NCBI GenBank assembly: GCA_047637535.1
Contig: JBLIKY010000069.1
Coordinates: 1-10,862, forward strand
Direction of reading: 5' to 3'
Origin: UBA2040 sp047637535
GTDB lineage: Bacteria; Bacteroidota; Bacteroidia; Flavobacteriales_D; Crocinitomicaceae
Length of the DNA stretch: 10,862 nt
Of this stretch, positions 1 through 6,313 are shown one piece after another. The notes under the pieces are model-generated. The model was not told the origin of the DNA, searched no databases, and worked only from the letters and a program-made list of their open reading frames with translations. Every line of letters starts with the position of its first letter. Position 1 is the first letter of the stretch. The translations under genes were made by a program, and so were the position numbers.

Positions 1-3
1 CTA

Positions 4-72
4 TGGAAACGACTGCGCTAAATTATCGGTGCTATCCCGCAGGGTAGCAATGGAATTTAGCGTTTGTTACCA
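4..72 (-). repeat. attC-like folded recombination site (integron-cassette-like)
   Basis: This is an imperfect palindrome lying downstream of the small secreted gene. Outer ends TGGAAAC (4-10) and GTTACCA (66-72) pair except at one base. Then CGCTAAATT (16-24) pairs with AATTTAGCG (54-62). After an unpaired stretch, TGCTA (30-34) pairs with TAGCA (45-49), and CCC (36-38) with GGG (42-44) around a 3-nt loop, leaving T35 bulged on one side only. Read in the gene's direction, the site starts with an AAC triplet and ends with a GTT triplet. It has unequal spacers (3 and 5 nt) and an extrahelical base, as in integron attC sites. The outer boxes do not match the classical RYYYAAC/GTTRRRY consensus beyond those triplets, so the assignment is an inference. 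An ordinary terminator hairpin is less likely because there is no T-run and the stem is interrupted. Confidence 0.55.
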
Positions 73-78
73 CCAGTA
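64..78. repeat. Left arm of inverted repeat flanking the orphan gene
   Basis: TTGTTACCACCAGTA here is the reverse complement of 503-517 except for one base (14 of 15 match). The two arms lie about 10 bp beyond the stop codon and 16 bp before the start codon of the intervening gene. They would mark the two ends of one mobile cassette unit if the neighbouring hairpin is an attC-type site. Confidence 0.6.
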
Positions 79-87
79 TTTAATTTA

Positions 88-486
88 TTAATCAACCTTA
101 TGCATTTTTCGAAATTCATAATGCCGCTCTCTTAAATTTTCAATGTCTTTTTTAGTCATGCTTGTTTTATACATTTTAAAATTCCCAAAATTCTTGCTCT
201 TAAGCAATAAGTACTTTTTTCGTGTATATACCCGAATCTGATTGTCCTGTGACTTGTATATAGCTTTTGATTTATAGCTTTCAAGGCCTGCCTCTAATTC
301 AATAGCGGGAATATGACCGAATATTTGACTTCCTTTTTCTTGAAAACATTCAACATCTACAACTGAATCATTTATGGTTAAAAAATATTGTAACATTTGA
401 GTTTTTGATCCATAATAAATTCCTTTTTCCTGTCCAAGTGTTAGCAGAGAACTAAAAAGGAAAATAAATATTATTTGTGGTCTCAT
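88..486 (-). CDS. Small secreted orphan protein, probable cassette cargo
   Basis: I do not recognise this 132-residue protein. Residues 1-19 form a clear signal peptide (M-R-P, then a hydrophobic core IIFIFLFSSLLTLG), so the product is probably exported to the periplasm or outside. The mature part is about 113 residues, mixed and strongly basic near the end (many Lys and Arg, RKK around 88-90, RER around 120). It has one cysteine in the mature part and no membrane segment, so it is likely a small soluble or adhesive domain. The ATG at 484-486 is the only good start; no strong ribosome-binding motif precedes it. The gene fills almost the whole interval between the two arms of an inverted repeat and sits next to an attC-like hairpin. 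That is how a single promoterless integron cassette is laid out. Function unknown. Confidence 0.7.
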   Translation of the reverse strand: MRPQIIFIFLFSSLLTLGQEKGIYYGSKTQMLQYFLTINDSVVDVECFQEKGSQIFGHIPAIELEAGLESYKSKAIYKSQDNQIRVYTRKKYLLLKSKNFGNFKMYKTSMTKKDIENLRERHYEFRKMHKVD

Positions 487-502
487 TTGGGTTCTACTTA
501 TC

Positions 503-517
503 TATTGGTGGTAACAA
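503..517. repeat. Right arm of inverted repeat flanking the orphan gene
   Basis: TATTGGTGGTAACAA is the partner of 64-78. In the gene's direction it reads TTGTTACCACCAATA and lies 16 bp ahead of the ATG. This is where the 3' half (GTT end) of a preceding attC-like site would join the cassette. Confidence 0.6.
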
Positions 518-540
518 TTGGCTAAACCACATGTGGTTTA
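506..540 (-). repeat. Half attC-like site with 18-bp perfect palindrome
   Basis: Bases 523-540 (TAAACCACATGTGGTTTA) form a perfect palindrome. In the orphan gene's direction it is followed by GC, a short spacer and GTTACCA. The order TTTAGC, spacer of about 5 nt, GTTnCCA is shared with the 3' half of the complete site at 4-72. The expected 5' half with an AAC triplet is not found between 541 and 620. It therefore looks like a truncated or recombined site at the edge of the cassette region. A regulatory palindrome for a dimeric repressor is the main alternative. Confidence 0.4.
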
Positions 541-626
541 TTCCCTTAGTATATTGAACACTAATCTAATGGAAAATTTATCAAAAACACACATTTTTCG
601 CCAAAACTTGCTGACTCCCAATCAAC

Positions 627-1169
627 CTAACCAAGCTCAATTTTAGCATTTTGATTTTCTAGTTTCTCAATGTGTTCTTCCGATTTAAACTCATCAACAT
701 TAAATTTTTCACTTCTTTGTTGGGTTTGTTTTTGGCGCTTAATACTTCTTGTAAAACGTCTAATACTTTCTTCTGTGTTTAATATCAAACCGGGCACGGG
801 AACACTTTTTCCATCATCATTTTTGGCTACCATAGTGAAGTAAGAAGAATTACAATGCTTGATGATTCCCGTTTTAATGTTTTCAGATTCTACGCGTAAA
901 CCAACAACCATTGATGTTCGCCCCGTATAATTAATCGAAGCCTTCAAAGTCAAGAGATCCCCTACTTCGATTGGATTTAAAAAATCTACCTTATTTACCG
1001 AAGCCGTAACACAATAATGCCCTGAATGCTTTGAAGCGCAAGCGAAGGCGACCTGATCCATGAGGCTTAGTACAAAACCACCATGAATAAATCCACTAAA
1101 ATTGGAATGTGAAGGCAGCATGAGTTGAGTCATTGCTAGTTGAGAGTCTTCGATGTGTTTAAATTTCAT
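627..1169 (-). CDS. Hotdog-fold acyl-CoA thioesterase
   Basis: Likely hydrolyses acyl-CoA to free acid and CoA in the cytoplasm. Residues about 5-125 carry a single hotdog domain of the YciA/ACOT type. The segment S-N-F-S-G-F-I-H-G-G (21-30) followed by LSLMDQVAF has the usual Asn, the HGG turn and the Asp of the active-site helix. FLNPIEVGD and the strand after it form the conserved core of the sheet. Residues about 126-180 are a hydrophilic tail rich in Lys, Glu, Arg and Gln, probably helical and not part of the fold. It contains a basic RRFTRSIKRQK stretch and an acidic end. The 180-residue length is usual for the tailed bacterial members. The ATG at 1167-1169 is preceded by GAAAAGG, one of the better ribosome-binding motifs here. 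The gene stands alone, 216 bp from the heptose epimerase. Chain-length preference cannot be told. Confidence 0.85.
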   Translation of the reverse strand: MKFKHIEDSQLAMTQLMLPSHSNFSGFIHGGFVLSLMDQVAFACASKHSGHYCVTASVNKVDFLNPIEVGDLLTLKASINYTGRTSMVVGLRVESENIKTGIIKHCNSSYFTMVAKNDDGKSVPVPGLILNTEESIRRFTRSIKRQKQTQQRSEKFNVDEFKSEEHIEKLENQNAKIELG

Positions 1170-1385
1170 ATTACCTTTTCTATTGGGTTAATTTATTTAG
1201 GTGATTCTTTGGCTCCAACGCGCAGTGAGTAGTTAAACAATTCAATATTAATTGATTCCTCAACAAGATACAAATAATGGTAAAAACTTGATTGTTAAAC
1301 AATAGAACTTATACACAAGCTCTTTCTGATACTAATTAATCATAGAAAGTTTTCGACTTACTAATCATTAAGAATGGTATATTCT

Positions 1386-2351
1386 TTAATAATACTCTCC
1401 GTCGATCAGGTAATTCTTAACGTAATCTTCTACCCCTTCTTCCAAAGTATGAAAACCTTTGTCGTATCCTTCGCTAATGAGTTTAGACATGTCGGCTTCG
1501 GTGTAGTACTGATATTTGTCTCGTATGTCTGCAGGAGTGTCAATGAAGCCTATTTTTGGTTCAAGATCTAGTCCGTAGAAAGTGTTTTTTGTAAGGTCGA
1601 GGAAGGTTCTAGCTTTGCCCGAGCCTAGGTTGTAAATCCCATTATGAGGCTCTTCTTCTTTTAAGAACAAACACACCTCCACAACGTCTTTTACATAGAC
1701 AAAGTCACGTAATTGTTCACCGTCCTTATAGTTTGGGTTGTGAGATCTAAACAATCTCATTTCACCTTTCTCTTTTATTTGATGGAAAGCATGAAAAATC
1801 ACGCTGGCCATTCTTCCTTTGTGGTATTCGTTTGGTCCGTAAACATTAAAGAATTTCAGTCCCGCCCAGAAAGGGGGCTGTTCGTCTTGTTGCAATGCCC
1901 AAATATCAAAATCGTTCTTCGAATGTCCGTATGGATTAAGCGGTTTTAAGCTAGGAATTATATCGTGGTCGTCTTTGTATCCAAACTCTCCTAAACCGTA
2001 TGTAGCAGCAGAAGAAGCGTAAATCAATCCGATATTAAATTTAACACAAGCCTTCCACATTTCTTTGGTGTAGTTGAGATTGAGTTCATTAAAAATATTG
2101 ACATCAAACTCGGTTGTATCGGTACGGGCTCCAATATGATAAATGGTATCTACGGAGTCACCGAATTCTTGAAGCCAATTGAAGAATATGTTTCTTTCAA
2201 TTTGAGCGGCAAATTCTTTTCCGACTAGGTTTTGATATTTCTCTGTTTTCGAAAAATCATCGACAACAACGATGTTTGAATATCCTGCTTTGTTTAATCG
2301 AGAGACTAAACAACTGCCAATAAACCCAGCGGCTCCGGTAACAACTATCAT
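1386..2351 (-). CDS. hldD: ADP-L-glycero-D-manno-heptose 6-epimerase
   Basis: Converts ADP-D-glycero-D-manno-heptose to the L-glycero form, the donor for heptose in lipopolysaccharide core or other surface glycans. It is an NAD(P)-dependent short-chain dehydrogenase/reductase of the extended class. Seen in the sequence: nucleotide-binding TGAAGFIGS (5-13), acidic pair DD (31-32) after the second strand, ASSAATYG (112-119), the catalytic Tyr141-x3-Lys145 in YGHSK, and NVYGPNEYHKGRMASV (169-184). The last stretch is distinctive for HldD and contains Lys178, the counterpart of the second catalytic base region. The length of 321 is close to the roughly 310 of the E. coli enzyme. The start is 9 bp after the kinase stop, so the two are surely co-transcribed. 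Heptose kinase and other heptose-pathway genes are not in the window. Confidence 0.95.
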   Translation of the reverse strand: MIVVTGAAGFIGSCLVSRLNKAGYSNIVVVDDFSKTEKYQNLVGKEFAAQIERNIFFNWLQEFGDSVDTIYHIGARTDTTEFDVNIFNELNLNYTKEMWKACVKFNIGLIYASSAATYGLGEFGYKDDHDIIPSLKPLNPYGHSKNDFDIWALQQDEQPPFWAGLKFFNVYGPNEYHKGRMASVIFHAFHQIKEKGEMRLFRSHNPNYKDGEQLRDFVYVKDVVEVCLFLKEEEPHNGIYNLGSGKARTFLDLTKNTFYGLDLEPKIGFIDTPADIRDKYQYYTEADMSKLISEGYDKGFHTLEEGVEDYVKNYLIDGEYY

Positions 2352-2360
2352 AAAAATGTA

Positions 2361-2975
2361 TTAGAATAAACCGTTTATTTCGGCATCAATTGAGTTAATG
2401 ATTTTTCCCAAATCTTCTTGATCCTCGTGAAAACGGTTGTTATCGATATCAATGATTAGCATTTTTCCTTTGTCGTAGGTAGAAATCCAAGCTTCGTATC
2501 GTTCGTTTAATCGTTTTAAGTAATCCAAACGAATGCTTTCTTCATACTCTCGACCACGTTGTTGAATGTGATTTACAAGCGTCGGAACCGAAGCGCGCAA
2601 ATAGATCAACAAATCAGGAGGAGAAACGAAGCTATCCATTAGGTTGAACAAAGAAAAATAGTTTTCAAAATCACGAGTCGTCATCAAACCCATGGAGTGA
2701 AGGTTGGGAGCAAAGATAAAGGCATCTTCGTAAATCGTTCGATCTTGAATTACATTGCTTTTACTGTCCTTAATTTCTTGTACCTGAGTAAAACGATTGT
2801 TGAGGTAATAAATCTGCAAGTTAAACGACCAGCGCTGCATATCATCATAGAAATCATTTAGATAAGGATTGTGCTCTACATCCTCAAAATGGGTTTCCCA
2901 ATTAAAATGTTTGGCCAAGAGGTTGGTTAGAGTTGTTTTTCCTGATCCGATATTCCCGGCGATCGCTACATGCAT
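2361..2975 (-). CDS. Deoxynucleoside kinase
   Basis: Phosphorylates a deoxynucleoside (deoxyadenosine/deoxyguanosine or deoxycytidine type) with ATP or another NTP, salvaging DNA precursors in the cytoplasm. Features in order: P-loop GNIGSGKTT (7-15), the acidic segment FEDVEHNPYL (30-39) that lines the nucleoside pocket, DRTIYED (78-84) equivalent to the family's DRS motif with the base-contacting Glu-Asp following, PPDLLIYL (119-126), and the Arg-rich lid QQRGREYE (138-145). The length of 204 is typical of bacterial family members. No motif here settles which base is preferred. It lies directly upstream of hldD in one transcript; the two pathways have no obvious link. A candidate -7 box lies about 40 bp upstream. 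Confidence 0.9.
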   Translation of the reverse strand: MHVAIAGNIGSGKTTLTNLLAKHFNWETHFEDVEHNPYLNDFYDDMQRWSFNLQIYYLNNRFTQVQEIKDSKSNVIQDRTIYEDAFIFAPNLHSMGLMTTRDFENYFSLFNLMDSFVSPPDLLIYLRASVPTLVNHIQQRGREYEESIRLDYLKRLNERYEAWISTYDKGKMLIIDIDNNRFHEDQEDLGKIINSIDAEINGLF

Positions 2976-3015
2976 ATTACTTGTTTTTTAGGACTGCCTA
3001 AATTACAACAATTGG

Positions 3016-3023
3016 CAAAAATA
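3016..3023 (-). promoter_or_regulatory. Candidate -7 box for the kinase-epimerase operon
   Basis: On the minus strand this reads TATTTTTG, matching the Bacteroidota consensus TAnnTTTG. It is 40 bp before the kinase ATG. No clear TTTG -33 element is visible at the usual distance, so the call rests on the -7 box and its position alone. Confidence 0.4.
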
Positions 3024-3110
3024 GCAACCGAAATGAGTTATATTAATGAAGGAAGCTTCACATTTCGCATGGTAATTTGTACAATTCACTTTGTAATGGA
3101 CCAATAAACT

Positions 3111-3725
3111 TTATTTATCTGACCTTATGACTTTAATCAGCGAACCGTATTTATCGAACTGATAAACATTTTTAGAGAGATCGGTAATAAATAAGTAGTT
3201 GTCCTTTTCGACCATTTCGATTAACTCTACTGAGTTTACAAGGCCTCTCAAATTACTTATTTCTTGAGATTGTTTGGTATTCGCTCTGTCAATAAGAACC
3301 AATTTTGAGTTGAGTTGGTCGTAGACCCACAGCTTATTCATTTGGGAAGAAGCAGCAATCATGGTGACATAACCAAACCCAAGTTGACCCAATTCCAAAG
3401 TCTGCAATACGGTGAGTGTATTGTCAAAGGTGGTTACGGTCTGTTGTTCTTCCGAAAAGAGCAATATACTCATCGAGTTGATAGGAATAATTGAAGAAAC
3501 CTCTCCTATAGATTTTATGCTTTGGTAGTACAATACGACACCGTTGGTATCGTATTTTTTCAATGATTTCTCTCCGGCTACATATAGATTTCCGATAATG
3601 TCGTATTTATAAACCAGTGCTTTGTTGGAATCAAGCGATTGGTCCTTTTTATTGTTGGTTTGAGCATGAATAGAATTAAATAATCCAATGAATAGAACTA
3701 GAAGGTATGTTTTGAAATTCATCAT
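3111..3725 (-). CDS. Secreted protein of unknown function, beta-propeller-like
   Basis: I cannot name a function. Residues 1-21 are a signal peptide (MMNFK, hydrophobic core, small residues IHA before QTNN), so the mature protein of about 183 residues is exported. The mature part is almost wholly short alternating strands. It carries recurring patterns of the type YDxxGxLYVAG, KYDTNGVVLYY, VYDQLNSKLVLID and YQFDKYGSLIKV, which recall blades of NHL or six-bladed beta-propellers. There is room for only three or four blades, so it is either a small propeller-related domain or a partner that completes one by assembly. Its ATG overlaps the stop of the upstream GH3-family gene by 4 bp (ATGA), indicating translational coupling. 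No cysteines are seen in the mature part. Confidence 0.75.
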   Translation of the reverse strand: MMNFKTYLLVLFIGLFNSIHAQTNNKKDQSLDSNKALVYKYDIIGNLYVAGEKSLKKYDTNGVVLYYQSIKSIGEVSSIIPINSMSILLFSEEQQTVTTFDNTLTVLQTLELGQLGFGYVTMIAASSQMNKLWVYDQLNSKLVLIDRANTKQSQEISNLRGLVNSVELIEMVEKDNYLFITDLSKNVYQFDKYGSLIKVIRSDK

Positions 3726-5239
3726 GTTACTATGCTTAAACGCAATATATCTTCTAAAATTAGTCTATCGTTGCACAATCTCGGGATTTTATTTTGCCCG
3801 CCTAACTTATTTTGAGAGTTTAGCCAATGATCAAAGGTTCCTTTTGGAAGGACCTCAACTTTAGGAATGCCTATGATAAGGTCATTTGTTCGCTTAGCCG
3901 CGTAATCGGTATTGATTTCTTTTAGTTTGTGATCTAGATGAAAAATAAATTTATCTAAATCATCTGGTTGACTTACAAACTCAACCAACCACTGATGCCC
4001 GCCTCTATTCTTACTTTCCATGAAAATTGGGCAAGCGGTATAATCTCTGATTTGAGCATTAGTATGTTTACAGGCATGGCTAATCGCTCTATCTGCATTC
4101 TCAACAATCAACTCTTCTCCAAAGGCATTGATAAATGATTTGGTGCGACCCGTAACCTTAAATCGATAGGGAGAAAGTTCAGTAAAAGCAATCGTATCAC
4201 CAACTATATATCGCCATAGTCCGCCGTTAGTAGAAATCACGATTGCGTATTGTTTTCCGATTTCGACTTCCTCCAGGGTAAGTGTTTTTTTAGAGGCTAT
4301 TCCTTCATAATACATTATCGGAATGAATTCATAGAATATCCCATAATCAAGCATCAATAATAATTCGTCAGAATTGGCTTGATCCTGAATTCCGAAAAAG
4401 CCTTCTGAGGCATTGTAAGATTCGACATAGTTCATTGAGTCTCCGTGAATCAGTTTTTTAAATTCTTCTTTGTACGGTTCAAAACTCACCCCTCCGTGCA
4501 TAAAACACTCGAGGTTTGGCCATACTTCTTTTAAGTTTGATTTTCCGGTGATATCAAGAATTCTTTTGGCGATAACCATGGTCCAAGAAGGAACTCCCAC
4601 CAATAACCCAACGTCTTCTTGTCGAGTACTCATGGCCATTTTTTCGATTTTTTCGTCCCATTTGTTCATCAAAGCAATTTCCTTAGAAGGTGTCCTTCTT
4701 ATCTCAGCCCACCACGGTAAATTGTCCATGATTATAGCTGACAAATCGCCTGTATAGCCCTCTACTTTGGTCGGATTGATCTGAGCGCTCCCGCCAATAA
4801 CCATATGTTTATACCTGTACAGTTTTCCGCTAGGATTGTTCTTATAATATAAGGCGAGAAGGTCTTTCCCTCCTTTTTGATGACACTCTTCCAAAGAGTC
4901 CCGTGTCACTGGAATGAACTTACTACTAGCTGCTGTTGTGCCCGACGATTTTGCAAACCATTTTGTCTCCGTGGGCCACAAAAGTGCTTTTTCGCCTTTA
5001 ATAAGCCGATCAACCCAAGGTTTTAATTCGGCGTAGGTTTGCAATGGAACTCTTCTTTGGTATTCTGCTATGCTTTTGATGCTCGAGAATTCGTATAAAC
5101 GTCCGAACTCGGTATAAGATGCATTGTAAATCAGCTTCTCGAAAATCTCGTGCTGAACCTCTATGGGATATTTTTGAAATAGTTCGATCTGATGCAATCG
5201 CTTTTTCATTATCCATCCAAAAATTGAATTAAGAGGCAT
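3722..5239 (-). CDS. GH3-family acyl-adenylate ligase (GH3 auxin-responsive promoter family)
   Basis: Belongs to the ANL superfamily of adenylating enzymes. Plant GH3 members join amino acids to hormones such as auxin or jasmonate; the substrate of the bacterial ones is not known to me. Visible motifs: the ATP-binding loop AKSSGTTAASSKFIPVT (95-111), VGVPSW (214-219), ESYNASEGFFGIQ (277-289) that holds the adenine and acid, LWRYIVGDTIAF (347-358), and the hinge TGRTKSFINAFGEELI (368-383). The length of 505 is normal for bacterial members. The start MPLNSIFGW is as expected for the family and lies just after a -7 box. Because it is translationally coupled to a secreted protein, the product may act in envelope or secondary-metabolite chemistry, but this is only inference. 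Confidence 0.9.
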   Translation of the reverse strand: MPLNSIFGWIMKKRLHQIELFQKYPIEVQHEIFEKLIYNASYTEFGRLYEFSSIKSIAEYQRRVPLQTYAELKPWVDRLIKGEKALLWPTETKWFAKSSGTTAASSKFIPVTRDSLEECHQKGGKDLLALYYKNNPSGKLYRYKHMVIGGSAQINPTKVEGYTGDLSAIIMDNLPWWAEIRRTPSKEIALMNKWDEKIEKMAMSTRQEDVGLLVGVPSWTMVIAKRILDITGKSNLKEVWPNLECFMHGGVSFEPYKEEFKKLIHGDSMNYVESYNASEGFFGIQDQANSDELLLMLDYGIFYEFIPIMYYEGIASKKTLTLEEVEIGKQYAIVISTNGGLWRYIVGDTIAFTELSPYRFKVTGRTKSFINAFGEELIVENADRAISHACKHTNAQIRDYTACPIFMESKNRGGHQWLVEFVSQPDDLDKFIFHLDHKLKEINTDYAAKRTNDLIIGIPKVEVLPKGTFDHWLNSQNKLGGQNKIPRLCNDRLILEDILRLSIVT

Positions 5240-5267
5240 ATAGTAACTGTTAAGTGTAGTAAAGGTG

Positions 5268-5275
5268 CAAAATTA
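5268..5275 (-). promoter_or_regulatory. Candidate -7 box for the GH3-secreted protein operon
   Basis: On the minus strand this reads TAATTTTG, a full match to TAnnTTTG, 28 bp before the GH3 gene's ATG and just downstream of a strong terminator. A TTTG lies 12 bp upstream, closer than the usual spacing, so the -33 element is doubtful. Confidence 0.5.
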
Positions 5276-5303
5276 GAGAGACAAACACAAACATTCTTAA
5301 ATC

Positions 5304-5328
5304 AAAAAAGGACACTTAACGTGTCCTT
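5304..5328 (-). terminator. Rho-independent terminator of the microprotein gene
   Basis: AAGGACAC (5308-5315) and GTGTCCTT (5321-5328) form a perfect 8-bp stem with a 5-nt loop. In the minus direction it is followed by a run of six T. It lies 27 bp past the stop codon of the 32-codon gene and separates that gene from the GH3 operon. Confidence 0.8.
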
Positions 5329-5354
5329 AATAATTTCTTAATATTTGATGGAGA

Positions 5355-5453
5355 TTAACCCCAAATAAAAATCGCCGTCAATATTGCGATGGCAATAATT
5401 GTGAAAATTGTTCCTACTGCGGCTGTTGATTCTTCGAAAAAATTATCTGGCAT
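5355..5453 (-). CDS. 32-residue single-span membrane microprotein
   Basis: A short open frame of 32 codons, ATG at 5451-5453 and TAA at 5355-5357. Residues 1-10 (MPDNFFEEST) are acidic. Residues about 11-31 are an unbroken hydrophobic stretch rich in Ile, Ala and Thr (AAVGTIFTIIAIAILTAIFIW), ending WG. It would insert as one transmembrane helix. Support for it being real: a full-match -7 box lies 17 bp upstream, the upstream sequence is A-rich as at other starts here, and a good intrinsic terminator follows closely. It therefore forms a complete one-gene unit. I do not recognise the family; an accessory subunit of a larger membrane complex or a membrane stress peptide is possible. It lies between the BI-1 family gene and the GH3 gene on the same strand. 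Confidence 0.65.
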   Translation of the reverse strand: MPDNFFEESTAAVGTIFTIIAIAILTAIFIWG

Positions 5454-5469
5454 GGCGTTTCTTTTTTTA

Positions 5470-5477
5470 CAAATATA
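5470..5477 (-). promoter_or_regulatory. Candidate -7 box for the microprotein gene
   Basis: On the minus strand this reads TATATTTG, a full TAnnTTTG match, 16 bp before the ATG. A TTTTTG element is seen 12 bp upstream (5489-5495), nearer than the usual spacing. The transcript leader would be about 10 nt. Confidence 0.5.
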
Positions 5478-5530
5478 AAAGTTAAATATCAAAAAGTTAA
5501 TTCTCACTCATTTTTTTAGTCAGAATATGC

Positions 5531-6241
5531 TTAGTCTCTCGAACCAAGCAAGCGAAGTAAAACCATGAATAAGTTGATAAACAGGATATACAATTGCAAC
5601 CCTCCAACTAGGGCCATTTTACTTCTGTCTAAACCTGAAAGGTCTGTATCTTGAGAAACTCCTTTTAGTTTTTGCATGTAATAAGCTGTCAGTCCAGTAA
5701 ACACAAAAACTCCTATTAACGAAATCACAAAGCTCAACATATCGCTACCCAACCAAACATTGACGATGCCAGCGATAAAAATCCCGATGAAAGCCATGTA
5801 CAACAAGCTTCCCATTTTAGTTAAATCTGTTTTCGTTGTATAGCCCAAAACCGCCATTCCTGCAAAACCTCCAGCTGCTACGCAAAAGGTAAGCGCTATG
5901 GACGTACTTGAGTACATTAAAAATATCGAACTTAAACTCAAACCCATTAGTATTGCGTACCCAGCAAACAAGGCCATCAATACAGCGATAGAAAGTTTAC
6001 GATATGCCATTTGTATTAGTAATCCCAATCCAATAGGGGCGAAAATTACTACGTAAAATATTGGCGAAAGTCCACCGGTTGCTGAAATAAAATACTTTTG
6101 AAAAAACTCAGGTGTCCCAACCCAATATGAAATTAAGCCTGAAATTGCTAAGGCGAAAAACATATAACTGTAGACACTTCTGAAAAATTCTTTTGAAATC
6201 TCTTGAGTAAAACCCTCGTGTTGACTGACAATATTATTCAT
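5531..6241 (-). CDS. Bax inhibitor-1 (BI-1/TMBIM, YccA-like) family membrane protein
   Basis: Integral inner-membrane protein of the TMBIM family; some members are pH-sensitive calcium leak channels and others bind the FtsH protease. Seven hydrophobic spans can be seen: about residues 23-43, 60-80, 83-103, 112-133, 146-164, 168-187 and 211-232. Family signatures are GYTTKTDLTKMGSLLYMA (133-150), FTGLTAYYMQKLK (181-193) and the C-terminal LQLYILFINLFMVLLRLLG (215-233). The length of 236 is standard. Two positions that are often Asp in the family look replaced: Tyr188 in TAYYMQ, where TAYDTQ is common, and Leu220 in LYILFINLF, where LYLDFINLF is common. The di-aspartyl pH sensor of the YetJ type may therefore be absent. 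The gene lies 72 bp after folE. Confidence 0.92.
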   Translation of the reverse strand: MNNIVSQHEGFTQEISKEFFRSVYSYMFFALAISGLISYWVGTPEFFQKYFISATGGLSPIFYVVIFAPIGLGLLIQMAYRKLSIAVLMALFAGYAILMGLSLSSIFLMYSSTSIALTFCVAAGGFAGMAVLGYTTKTDLTKMGSLLYMAFIGIFIAGIVNVWLGSDMLSFVISLIGVFVFTGLTAYYMQKLKGVSQDTDLSGLDRSKMALVGGLQLYILFINLFMVLLRLLGSRD

Positions 6242-6269
6242 GATATAAGCTATTTGATAATAGTAAAAT

Positions 6270-6284
6270 TAAGAAATATTCTTA
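6270..6284. terminator. Weak AT-rich hairpin after folE
   Basis: TAAGAA and TTCTTA form a perfect 6-bp stem around a 3-nt loop, with T-rich DNA following on the minus side (ATTTTA). It could end part of the folE transcript before the BI-1 gene. The stem is short and low in GC, so its effect is doubtful. Confidence 0.25.
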
Positions 6285-6313
6285 CTGAAAAATCACAAAA
6301 AATTTAAATAAAT

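Noticed and set aside
1232..1303. Repeated GTTAAACAAT (1232-1241 and 1294-1303), the second within the palindrome ATTGTTAAACAAT
   Set aside because: Short and AT-rich in an AT-rich gap between thioesterase and hldD; two copies are not enough to call an operator without comparison to relatives.
1370..1386. Hairpin AAGAAT/ATTCTT at the hldD stop codon as a terminator
   Set aside because: The stem is weak and AT-only apart from one GC pair per side, overlaps the stop codon, and is not followed by a T-run on the minus strand.
1374..1571. Plus-strand open frame of 65 codons
   Set aside because: It lies antisense within hldD, has no promoter or start signal, and the hldD frame is clearly the coding one.
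4470..4757. Plus-strand open frame of 95 codons
   Set aside because: Antisense shadow inside the GH3-family gene, which has intact family motifs over the same bases.
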